A DNA stretch of 5,966 nucleotides from assembly GCA_030642335.1 (NCBI GenBank), contig DAOWNX010000060.1:1-5966 (forward strand), read 5' to 3'. This DNA comes from Caldisericota bacterium (GTDB lineage Bacteria; Caldisericota; Caldisericia; Caldisericales; Caldisericaceae). The notes under the pieces are model-generated. The model was not told where the DNA came from, searched no databases, and worked only from the letters and a program-made list of their open reading frames with translations. Numbering within the stretch: the stretch's first letter is position 1; each line of letters starts with the position of its first letter. A program made the position numbers and the translations under genes. Of this stretch, positions 1 through 5,765 are shown in pieces.

Positions 1-192
1 GAATCCCCTTTCAGAGTAAGGCAATTTCTCTCTGAGCTTATAGAAAGTGCAGGTGATGTAAATGTTGCGGTAATCCGTGAAATTACAAAGATTCATGAGG
101 AAACGTTGAGAGGGAAAGCGCCAGATATCCTTAATGAACTAGAGGACCGCTTAGTAAAAGGAGAAGTCATTATAATCGTGTCTTATAAATAG
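1..192 (+). CDS. rsmI: RsmI, 16S rRNA (cytidine-1402 2'-O)-methyltransferase, C-terminal end only
   Basis: Reading from base 1 in frame 1 gives 63 residues and a TAG stop at 190-192; the start lies outside the window. RsmI uses S-adenosylmethionine to methylate the 2'-O of C1402 in the decoding centre of 16S rRNA. The segment matches the end of the family: an ESPFR opening (usual ESPHR), then the highly conserved pattern RE(I/L)TKIHEE followed by LRG, and a closing stretch ending in KGEVIIIVSYK, like the usual RGE(I/V)VLVV terminus. It is followed by an intergenic gap and a separate promoter, so it is probably not part of the molybdenum operon. The identification rests on this C-terminal motif block, which is distinctive. 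Confidence 0.9.
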   Translation, partial: ESPFRVRQFLSELIESAGDVNVAVIREITKIHEETLRGKAPDILNELEDRLVKGEVIIIVSYK

Positions 193-319
193 TACTGTTT
201 GCTATAGGCTCTATGCTGTGTTATCTTTGTGTTCTCTATATTGTGTCATGCTCTACGAAGCAGGTAAAGCAATCTCATACAGTGGAAGATAATATTGTTC
301 ATATGATTTAATTCACTTC

Positions 320-347
320 TTGACAGTTTATTAAACGAAGGTATAAT
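320..347 (+). promoter_or_regulatory. Strong sigma-70-type promoter of the operon
   Basis: A perfect -35 box TTGACA lies at 320-325 and a perfect -10 box TATAAT at 342-347, separated by 16 bp, one short of the optimum. Transcription would start near 354-355, giving a leader of about 30 nt before the TTG start at 384. The spacer holds the palindrome GTTTA-T-TAAAC (326-336), which could be an operator. This is the only strong promoter I found upstream of the operon, and the tight packing downstream suggests that it drives every following gene. Confidence 0.8.
326..336. repeat. Short palindrome between -35 and -10 boxes, candidate operator
   Basis: GTTTATTAAAC is a perfect 5-1-5 inverted repeat lying wholly within the promoter spacer, directly after the -35 box. 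Repressor sites often sit there. It is short and AT-rich, so it could arise by chance, and it does not match an operator consensus that I can name with confidence. Confidence 0.3.
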
Positions 348-366
348 AAATTTTAACAAATATCGG

Positions 367-373
367 AAAGGAG
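367..373 (+). promoter_or_regulatory. Ribosome binding site supporting the TTG start at 384
   Basis: AAAGGAG lies 10 nt upstream of TTG at 384-386. No in-frame ATG or GTG is placed as well for this site, and the protein begins close to the first iron-sulfur motif as in the family, so the TTG codon is the likely start. Confidence 0.75.
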
Positions 374-383
374 CGAAGGGATA

Positions 384-1652
384 TTGGAAGAAATCGAAAA
401 AACATTCTCAAAGGAGCAAGCTGTGATAGAAGCCGAACGATGTCTTTATTGTTATGATGCCCCTTGTGAAACAGCATGTCCGGTACATGTTCCTATTGCT
501 GAATTTATTCAATCTATACGCACCGATAATCTAAAAGGGGCAAGAGAAATTATTCAGGAAGCACATCCTCTTATTGAAACATGCGGCAGAATTTGTCCTG
601 AAGAGAGTTTCTGTCAAAGTGTTTGCACAAGGATAAAAATGGATACACCCATTAAAATTAGAGAGCTTCATAGATATATAACGGATAATACGGACCCTTC
701 CGAGAACCTTGAACTTGTGCCTGCTACAAAAAGGAAAATTGCTATTGTAGGTGGCGGTCCTGCAGGTCTTGCTTGCGCAAGAGAGCTAAGAAAATCTGGC
801 TATCAGCCGGTTGTTTTTGAAAAAAAACAGTTGGGAGGAGTTCCTGCTAATGAAATATCTATAACACGACTTCCCGAAGAAATAGAAAAAAAAGAAACTA
901 ACTTTATTTATCATAATTTTGTATCGGAGATAAAAGATATCACAATAAAATCATTGGGGGAATTAGATAAAGAGTACAGCGCAATTTTTATTTCAACAGG
1001 TCTTCCTGGTGAGCTTAACTTAGATATATCCGGGAATAACTTAGACGGTGTTTACTATTCGCGAGAACTTCTTAAACGGGCAAAATCCGGCGCCAGATTA
1101 CCTCACTTTAAAAGAGTAGGAGTAATAGGTGGTGGTAATGTAGCGGTGGAAGTAGCAAGTGTTTTGAAAATTGAAGATCCATTATGCGATGTTGAGGTGA
1201 TATATAGAAGAGGGACAAAAGAACTGAAGGCGTTTAAGAAAGAAATTGAAGAAGCAATAGAAGTAGGCGTAACATTCCAATTCCTTGCAATTCCAAAGAA
1301 GATTAAAGGTGACAAAAGGGTAGAGGGACTTGTTGTGACAAGAGCACACCTTGACGAAAAAGATACATCTGGAAGAAGGCATCCTGTACCAATTCCAAAT
1401 TCTGATTTTGTAATTCCTCTCGATGCTGTAGTGATTGCCATAGGACAAAAAGCTGATGTTTATTTTCCTAAGGTGGAAAGAGATGCGAAGGGTTTAGTAA
1501 AAGTCAATGATGACTTAATGACAAATGTAAAAGATGTTTTCGCTGGAGGCGATATTGTAAGGGGAGCAAGTACTGTTGTTGAATGTGTAGCAGATGGCAA
1601 AAAGGCTGCGCAAAACATTGCGAAGTATTTAGAGGGAGGAAAAAATGTATAA
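384..1652 (+). CDS. preT: PreT/GltD-like NAD(P)H-dependent FAD and iron-sulfur oxidoreductase subunit
   Basis: The 422-residue protein is close in length to PreT (about 410) and corresponds to the N-terminal half of animal dihydropyrimidine dehydrogenase (DPD). It should take electrons from NAD(P)H via FAD and pass them through two [4Fe-4S] clusters to the PreA-like partner encoded next. The N-terminal cluster domain shows C20-x2-C23-x4-C28-x3-C32 and C67-x3-C71-x5-C77-x3-C81, the same spacing as DPD. FAD binding is at GGGPAGL (123-129), NAD(P) binding at GGGNVAVE (249-256) followed by YRR (274-276), and the second FAD motif at AGGD (387-390). By my alignment the segment after RLPEE (162-166) is several residues shorter than in DPD, and His96 occupies the position of the Gln that ligates a cluster in DPD. 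It starts with TTG and overlaps the next gene by 8 nt. The alternative is a glutamate synthase small subunit, but the neighbour is PreA-like, not GltB. Cytoplasmic; no signal peptide seen. Confidence 0.85.
   Translation: MEEIEKTFSKEQAVIEAERCLYCYDAPCETACPVHVPIAEFIQSIRTDNLKGAREIIQEAHPLIETCGRICPEESFCQSVCTRIKMDTPIKIRELHRYITDNTDPSENLELVPATKRKIAIVGGGPAGLACARELRKSGYQPVVFEKKQLGGVPANEISITRLPEEIEKKETNFIYHNFVSEIKDITIKSLGELDKEYSAIFISTGLPGELNLDISGNNLDGVYYSRELLKRAKSGARLPHFKRVGVIGGGNVAVEVASVLKIEDPLCDVEVIYRRGTKELKAFKKEIEEAIEVGVTFQFLAIPKKIKGDKRVEGLVVTRAHLDEKDTSGRRHPVPIPNSDFVIPLDAVVIAIGQKADVYFPKVERDAKGLVKVNDDLMTNVKDVFAGGDIVRGASTVVECVADGKKAAQNIAKYLEGGKNV
1634..1640 (+). promoter_or_regulatory. Ribosome binding site for the PreA-like gene
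   Basis: GGGAGGA, with a GGAGG core at 1635-1639, lies 5 nt before ATG at 1645, inside the end of the upstream gene. It is a strong site and supports translational coupling of the two subunits. Confidence 0.75.
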
Positions 1653-2886
1653 AAAAATAGATCTTTCTATGGAATTTTTAGGCATTTGCCTGGAGAATCC
1701 CTTTATTCTCTCTGCAGCACCTCCTACGGATGAGTTTGATATAGCGTATAACGGGTTAAAAGCAGGCTGGGGAGGCGTAATATTAAAGACGACGTCTGTC
1801 GAAGGAAATCCTGTCCCACTTAAATATCCTATGATGTCTTCATTTGGTTCAATGAGCAGAAAAGTTATTGGTTTAGGTAATATTGATCTCATTTCTGGAT
1901 ATCAGATTGATGAAATTGAAAAGAGGGTAAAGACATTGAAGGAAGTATTTCCTGAAAAAATGATTGGCGCATCTATTATGGGTGCAAAAAAGGAAGATTG
2001 GCAGACACTTGTGTGGCGATTGAAAAAAGCTGGCGTTGATCTTATAGAATGTAGTTTTAGTTGTCCCCAAGGAAGCATGGGCGAAAAAGCAGGGAGAATG
2101 CTTGCTCAAAGTGTTGAAGCAACGGAAAAAGTGACACGATGGGTAAAAGAGGCAGCAGAAGATACTCCTGTGCTTATTAAGATTACCCCGCAGGTTACGG
2201 ACATTGTTGAAGTGGCAAAAGCTGTAAAAAGGGGTGGAGCAGATGGTATTACTGCGAGTAATACAATCCCATCTTTATTAGGCATTAATGTAAATACATT
2301 TGAACCATATCCTTCTCTTTTTGGCAAAGGCACATATTCAGGTCTTTCAGGTCCAGCCATAAAACCTATTACTTTGCGTACCATTGCAGAAATTGCTAAA
2401 AATGTGGACATTACAATTTCCGGGAATGGTGGTGCATTTAATTGGAGAGATGCCGTAGAATTTATGGCTGTTGGGGCTTCGAATGTGCAATTCTGCACAT
2501 TGCCTATGCATTACGGATTTAGGACAATAGAGGATTTGAAAAAAGGTTTTGCTCATTATTTATCTGATATGGGTTTTAATTCTCCTCTGGATGTTGTTGG
2601 GAAGGCGCTACCGAACATCAAATCTCAGGATGAGCTTCCCTCACCCAAAACTCTTGCTGAATTAGTAGAAGAAAAATGTGTTGGTTGTGGCCTTTGCTAT
2701 TTAGCTTGTTTTGATGGTGGGCATATGGCAATTGATTGGGATAGCGAGAAGAGATTGCCTCATTTTGATGAAGAAAAATGTGTTGGATGTGCAATGTGTA
2801 TGCAGGTTTGCCCTGCGGATGCAATTAAGATGAATGAAAAAATAGAGAGCAGTAACAGTGTGCATTATTTTGTAGAAAAAAGGTGA
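1645..2886 (+). CDS. preA: PreA-like dihydropyrimidine dehydrogenase-family catalytic subunit (FMN barrel plus two [4Fe-4S])
   Basis: The 413 residues match E. coli PreA (about 411) and the C-terminal half of DPD. A dihydroorotate dehydrogenase-type FMN barrel (about 1-320) is followed by a ferredoxin domain with two sets, C345-x2-C348-x2-C351-x3-C355 and C379-x2-C382-x2-C385-x3-C389-P. In DPD this barrel reduces the 5,6 double bond of uracil or thymine. From recalled DPD sequence, the catalytic Cys671 corresponds to C140 (in SFSCPQG), Asn609 to N79, Ile613 to I83, Lys709 to K179, and Asn736-Thr737 to N206-T207. Glu611 becomes Asp81 and the pyrimidine-binding Asn668 becomes Ser137. The enzyme is thus probably active, but its substrate is uncertain: a pyrimidine, or another N-heterocycle handled with the molybdenum hydroxylase encoded downstream. 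It overlaps preT by 8 nt and should form a PreT-PreA complex. The fold call is firm, the substrate is not. Confidence 0.87.
   Translation: MYKKIDLSMEFLGICLENPFILSAAPPTDEFDIAYNGLKAGWGGVILKTTSVEGNPVPLKYPMMSSFGSMSRKVIGLGNIDLISGYQIDEIEKRVKTLKEVFPEKMIGASIMGAKKEDWQTLVWRLKKAGVDLIECSFSCPQGSMGEKAGRMLAQSVEATEKVTRWVKEAAEDTPVLIKITPQVTDIVEVAKAVKRGGADGITASNTIPSLLGINVNTFEPYPSLFGKGTYSGLSGPAIKPITLRTIAEIAKNVDITISGNGGAFNWRDAVEFMAVGASNVQFCTLPMHYGFRTIEDLKKGFAHYLSDMGFNSPLDVVGKALPNIKSQDELPSPKTLAELVEEKCVGCGLCYLACFDGGHMAIDWDSEKRLPHFDEEKCVGCAMCMQVCPADAIKMNEKIESSNSVHYFVEKR
2881..2886 (+). promoter_or_regulatory. Ribosome binding site that favours the ATG at 2888
   Basis: AGGTGA overlaps the preA stop codon and sits 1 nt before ATG at 2888. 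Relative to a full AGGAGGTGA site this equals a normal short spacing of about 4 nt from the GGAGG position, whereas the in-frame ATG at 2900 would be about 16 nt away. I therefore prefer 2888, although family alignment would also allow 2900. Confidence 0.5.
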
Positions 2887-2887
2887 A

Positions 2888-3364
2888 ATGATACAGGCAA
2901 TGGATATTAATTTTACTCTGAACGGCAAGGAGTATAAACTGAACGTTCCTACCAATGCAGTACTTCTTGATGTCATACGAGATAAAATGCATCTAACCGG
3001 GACAAAAGAAGGCTGTGGCAGAGGAGAATGCGGGGCATGCACAATTTTGTTTAATGGGAGAAGTGTGAATGCTTGTTTAATTCTTGCGCCTCAGGCAGAT
3101 GGTGCAGAAATTGTCACAATTGAAGGGACAGACGTTGAGAGAAAATTGCTCCCTATACAGAAAGCATTTGTGGAAGAAGGAGCGATACAGTGTGGTTTTT
3201 GTACACCGGGGATGGTCATGTCATCTCTTTATCTACTCAACAAGAACCCGAATCCTTCAACCTCTGAGATAAGAGAAGGGCTTTCTGGGAATCTTTGCCG
3301 TTGCACGGGATATGTAAAAATTATAAAGGCAGTAGAAAGGGCGAGTAAAGATATTGGCAAATAA
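2888..3364 (+). CDS. [2Fe-2S] small subunit of a xanthine dehydrogenase/CO dehydrogenase-type molybdenum hydroxylase
   Basis: This 158-residue protein has the normal length for the small iron-sulfur subunit (CoxS, NdhS or E. coli XdhC type). It carries two [2Fe-2S] clusters that relay electrons from the molybdenum site to the FAD subunit. The N-terminal plant-ferredoxin-like domain has C43-x4-C48-x2-C51-x11-C63 in the GCGRGECGACT context. The helical C-terminal domain has C102-x2-C105 (QCGFCTPGM) and C137-x-C139 (LCRCTGY). All eight ligands are present, so the protein looks functional. It starts 1 nt after the preA stop and overlaps the next gene by 11 nt. The partner FAD subunit is encoded 2.4 kb downstream, after three maturation genes, and the large molybdenum subunit is not in the window. 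The substrate cannot be read from this subunit. Confidence 0.93.
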   Translation: MIQAMDINFTLNGKEYKLNVPTNAVLLDVIRDKMHLTGTKEGCGRGECGACTILFNGRSVNACLILAPQADGAEIVTIEGTDVERKLLPIQKAFVEEGAIQCGFCTPGMVMSSLYLLNKNPNPSTSEIREGLSGNLCRCTGYVKIIKAVERASKDIGK

Positions 3365-3959
3365 CGTTAAAGGTATTTTACTTTTTGCAGGGGAATCAAA
3401 GAGAATGGGAAAATTAAAGCCTTTACTCCCAATAGGTGAGGAAACTGTGGTAGAAACAGTTTTAAATGAGTATCGTGTGTCATCTCTTTCCGAGGTTGTA
3501 TTGGTCCTCGGTTACAGAGCGGATGATATTAAAAAAACTATTGATAGAAAAATTAACAGCAACAAGCTTAAGGTTGTTGTAAATAAAGGTTTTAAGAAAG
3601 AGATGTTTTCTTCCATTCAGACAGGGATAGTAGAGATAAAGGATGCGGAAGGAATTTTGATAGGACTTGGCGATCAAGTGCTTATTACGTGTGATATTAT
3701 TAATGAATTAACAGAAAATTATATAAAAGATAAAGTACTTATTCCAACCTTTCAAGGGAGAAAAGGACATCCTATTATAATCCCATATACAATGAGAAAC
3801 GAAATTTTAGCAATGGATGCAGAGAAAACGACATTGAAAGATGTATTAGGCAGGCATAGAGATATAATAAATTTTTTAGAAATGAAAAGTGATAGGGTTC
3901 TTATTGATATGGATACAAAAGAAGAATATGAGAGGATTAAAGCTATATGGAAAAAATAG
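3354..3959 (+). CDS. mocA: MocA-like molybdenum cofactor nucleotidyltransferase
   Basis: The 201-residue protein is a single-domain NTP transferase of the MobA/MocA type, usual length about 190-200. MocA joins CMP to molybdopterin to make the cytosine dinucleotide cofactor used by hydroxylases of the xanthine dehydrogenase family. Visible motifs are the N-terminal nucleotide loop LFAGESKRMGKLKPLLP (10-26), the metal-binding region LGDQ (105-108, Asp107), GHP (138-140), and DMDTKEEY (185-192), matching the usual D-(I/M)-D-T-P-(E/D)-(D/E). Two departures are Phe11 where MocA normally has Ala (xAAG) and Val109 where Pro normally follows GD(M/Q). It starts at TTG 3354, chosen because the nucleotide loop follows at once as in the family; the ribosome site is weak (AAAGGG at 3336-3341, 12 nt away), so coupling to the upstream gene is likely. 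CTP specificity is inferred from the family and neighbours. Confidence 0.83.
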   Translation: MANNVKGILLFAGESKRMGKLKPLLPIGEETVVETVLNEYRVSSLSEVVLVLGYRADDIKKTIDRKINSNKLKVVVNKGFKKEMFSSIQTGIVEIKDAEGILIGLGDQVLITCDIINELTENYIKDKVLIPTFQGRKGHPIIIPYTMRNEILAMDAEKTTLKDVLGRHRDIINFLEMKSDRVLIDMDTKEEYERIKAIWKK

Positions 3960-4939
3960 AAACGCAAAAAGCGGTAGGAAAAATTTTAGGCGCCGATGTA
4001 ACAGAAGTTGTTCCCGGTGTTAAAAAAGGCCCTCTTTTTAAGAAAGGGCATATTATAAGAAAAGATGATATTGTACCTCTTCTTTCAATAGGAAAACACT
4101 ATGTATGGATATTTAGCGAGAGAGAAGGTTTTATTCACGAGGATGATGCAGCAACAGAGATGATGAGTTTAATAAAAAAAGAAAATCTTAGGTTAAACTC
4201 TCCAAGCGAATCCAAAGTAAAGCTTTTTGCTGAAGTTAAGGGTGTCCTTATTATAAATACGAAAGGGCTTGAAGAAATAAATCGATTAAAAAATCCGCGC
4301 GTTGCTACAAAGCGTAATTTTTCGTTCGTAGAAAAAGACACGCCTGTTGCTATAGGCAAAGTAATGCCACTTGAAATACCGGTGACTGAAATGGATGAAA
4401 TAAGGAGCATTGCAGAAGAATATTACCCTATTATAGACCTTTTGTCTATTAAAAATCATAAAATAGCTCTTTTTCCTGTGGGAAATGAGTTTATCGAGGG
4501 AAGACGAGAAGAGACGATGAGTGGACGGGTAAAACAATATCTTGAACAGTTGGGGCAGGACATTGTTTTAGAAAAAGTTCTTCCCGATGATGTTTCCCAG
4601 ATTCGGGAGAGCGGAATGGATGCGGTTGGAAAAGGTTCGGATATTATAATATATATGGGAGGCATGGCTGTTGACCCGGATGACAAGACCGTTGAAGGAA
4701 TTGAAAAAATGGGAGCGGAGATAGTGATGTATGGTGTACCAATGTGGCCGGGAACTACATTTCTCCTGGCATATAAAGACGGGAAAGTTATTCTTGGCAT
4801 TCCTTCTTCCGCTGGATTTATGGAGAAAGGAACAAGTTTTCACAAAATTATGCCAATTATACTTTCTAATTATATAGTTTCTCGTGATACACTTATAAAA
4901 ATGTGTGAAGGAGGGTTTATCGGTGCAAGAAATTTATGA
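3947..4939 (+). CDS. MoeA/MogA-like molybdopterin-binding protein
   Basis: The 330-residue protein belongs to a group of molybdopterin-binding proteins, distantly related to MoeA, that often sits beside molybdenum hydroxylase genes. The N-terminal part (about 9-55) has the typical AVGKILGxDVTEVVPG and KGPxFKKGHIIRxxD pattern. The C-terminal MoaB/Mog-type domain (about 170-310) shows VGNEFIEGR (178-186), MGGMAVDPDD (237-246) and PGTTFLLAY starting at 268. Where related proteins carry a PG-containing loop (LPGNP in MoeA) this one has GIPSSAGF (284-291). It is shorter than MoeA (about 400) and the arrangement differs, so an actual molybdate-insertion activity is only inferred; it may bind, store or hand over cofactor for this hydroxylase. 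It overlaps mocA by 13 nt, with AGAGGA at 3931-3936 as its ribosome site, and overlaps xdhC by 17 nt. Cytoplasmic. Confidence 0.8.
   Translation: MEKIETQKAVGKILGADVTEVVPGVKKGPLFKKGHIIRKDDIVPLLSIGKHYVWIFSEREGFIHEDDAATEMMSLIKKENLRLNSPSESKVKLFAEVKGVLIINTKGLEEINRLKNPRVATKRNFSFVEKDTPVAIGKVMPLEIPVTEMDEIRSIAEEYYPIIDLLSIKNHKIALFPVGNEFIEGRREETMSGRVKQYLEQLGQDIVLEKVLPDDVSQIRESGMDAVGKGSDIIIYMGGMAVDPDDKTVEGIEKMGAEIVMYGVPMWPGTTFLLAYKDGKVILGIPSSAGFMEKGTSFHKIMPIILSNYIVSRDTLIKMCEGGFIGARNL
4908..4915 (+). promoter_or_regulatory. Ribosome binding site that sets the xdhC start at GTG 4923
   Basis: AAGGAGGG is near-perfect and lies 7 nt upstream of GTG at 4923. It falls inside the longer reading frame that opens with GTG at 4905, so that earlier start would bury the site and has no good site of its own. 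Confidence 0.8.
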
Positions 4940-5765
4940 AAAAATTGTGGAGCTTATCCATGATAAAAAAGAGTTTGTTTTAGCTGCTGTTGTTAGTACA
5001 GAGAATTCAACTGCTGGTAAAACAGGTTTTAAAATGGTGATTTTACCTGATGGCAAATTTTTTGGTACGGTTGGTGGAGGCATTGTTGAAAAAGATGTAA
5101 TAGATACTGCGATGAATTTGTTTAGAACAAGAGAGCCATTTTTTAAAACATATACTTTGCAAGAAGGTGATGAAACTTCCCTTGGTATGGTGTGTGGTGG
5201 AACACTCTCCGTGTATATGGAATATGTGGGACCGAAACAGCAATTTGTAATATTTGGTGCAGGGCACATTGGGAAAAAATTGTATGATATAACTATGCTG
5301 GATGATTCTTTTGATGTGATAGTTTCTGATAAAAGAGCAGATTTTGCGAATGAAGAAATGTTTCCCAAGGCATCAATATTTGTGAATAGCAATTTTTATG
5401 AAACTGTGAGAAATATGTCTTTTAGTGATGGTGCAGTTGTTGTTATTGTGACATCAGGCGGAGAAGACGATCCATATATTTTAAAGGCACTATATGAAAA
5501 AAATATAAGGTATCAGTATATTGGTATGATAGGGAGTTTAAACAGAAGGGGTAAATGTTTTGAGAAGGCGAAAGAGTTAGGAATAAATAGTGATTTTTTG
5601 GACAGTATATATGCCCCTACTGGTATTGCTATAGAGGGAGATACACCTTTTGAGATTGCGATTGCTATCCTTGCTGAGATAATTGCCGTAAGAAGGGGTG
5701 CGGTTGATAAAGTTAGAACGGAGAAAAAAATACATGACGAAGGCACTGAACTATTTAAGAGCTGA
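4923..5765 (+). CDS. xdhC: XdhC/CoxI-family molybdenum cofactor chaperone
   Basis: The 280-residue protein (GTG start) has the two-part build of XdhC. An N-terminal XdhC/CoxI domain carries GTVGGG (48-53) with Glu56 and MVCGG (89-93, Cys91). A C-terminal Rossmann domain carries FGAGHIG (111-117), a YIGMIGS motif, and the typical ending APTGI...DTPFEIAIAILAEIIAVRRG. In studied systems XdhC binds sulfurated molybdenum cofactor and inserts it into the large hydroxylase subunit, working with a cysteine desulfurase. It is not a structural subunit. The usual T-R-G-H-x-x-D motif reads TSGGEDD (177-183), lacking the His. The frame extends upstream to GTG 4905, but the ribosome site at 4908-4915 favours 4923. 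It overlaps the MoeA-like gene by 17 nt and the FAD-subunit gene by 32 nt. The family call is firm. Confidence 0.9.
   Translation: MQEIYEKIVELIHDKKEFVLAAVVSTENSTAGKTGFKMVILPDGKFFGTVGGGIVEKDVIDTAMNLFRTREPFFKTYTLQEGDETSLGMVCGGTLSVYMEYVGPKQQFVIFGAGHIGKKLYDITMLDDSFDVIVSDKRADFANEEMFPKASIFVNSNFYETVRNMSFSDGAVVVIVTSGGEDDPYILKALYEKNIRYQYIGMIGSLNRRGKCFEKAKELGINSDFLDSIYAPTGIAIEGDTPFEIAIAILAEIIAVRRGAVDKVRTEKKIHDEGTELFKS

Larger units (their letters stand above)
193..383 (+). other. Intergenic region between rsmI and the operon
   Basis: This stretch separates the housekeeping gene from the operon. I see no ORF of note, no tRNA and no clear intrinsic terminator (no GC-rich hairpin followed by a T run) for rsmI. 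The right part carries the promoter and ribosome binding site listed separately. The left part (193-300) is AT-rich and has only weak, widely separated complementary arms (ACTGT at 194-198 with ACAGT at 279-283; TTGCT at 199-203 with AGCAA at 268-272), not enough to call a structured RNA. If the promoter is correct the leader is only about 30 nt, too short for a known riboswitch. Confidence 0.6.

Noticed and set aside
194..283. Complementary arms (ACTGT/ACAGT, TTGCT/AGCAA) that might form a structured RNA or riboswitch
   Set aside because: The arms are 5 bases each with different internal spacing and a long AT-rich loop. They lie upstream of the promoter, so they would not be in the operon leader.
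343..360. Possible Rex (redox repressor) site overlapping the -10 region, with TTAACAA at 353-359
   Set aside because: Only one half-site matches; the other half agrees at about 4 of 7 positions, too weak to claim in such AT-rich DNA.
384..1652. Annotation as glutamate synthase small subunit (GltD)
   Set aside because: GltD shares this fold, but no large glutamate synthase gene is present. The immediate overlapping partner is PreA-like, and the Cys spacing and RLP/NEIS region fit the DPD N-terminal half.
2106..2498. Minus-strand open frame of 130 codons inside the PreA-like gene
   Set aside because: Shadow of the plus-strand gene; no family motif, no ribosome site that I could support, and no room for an independent promoter.
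4934..5392. Minus-strand open frame of 152 codons inside xdhC
   Set aside because: It lies wholly opposite a well-supported conserved gene, shows no recognisable motif, and is Ser/Thr/Pro-rich as expected from the complement of an AT-rich coding strand.
2884..5765. In-frame TGA codons as selenocysteine sites, considered because some molybdenum hydroxylases depend on selenium
   Set aside because: The TGA codons ending the PreA-like and XdhC genes come after complete family domains and are followed closely by the next gene's start. Selenium in those hydroxylases is also a labile cofactor, not selenocysteine.
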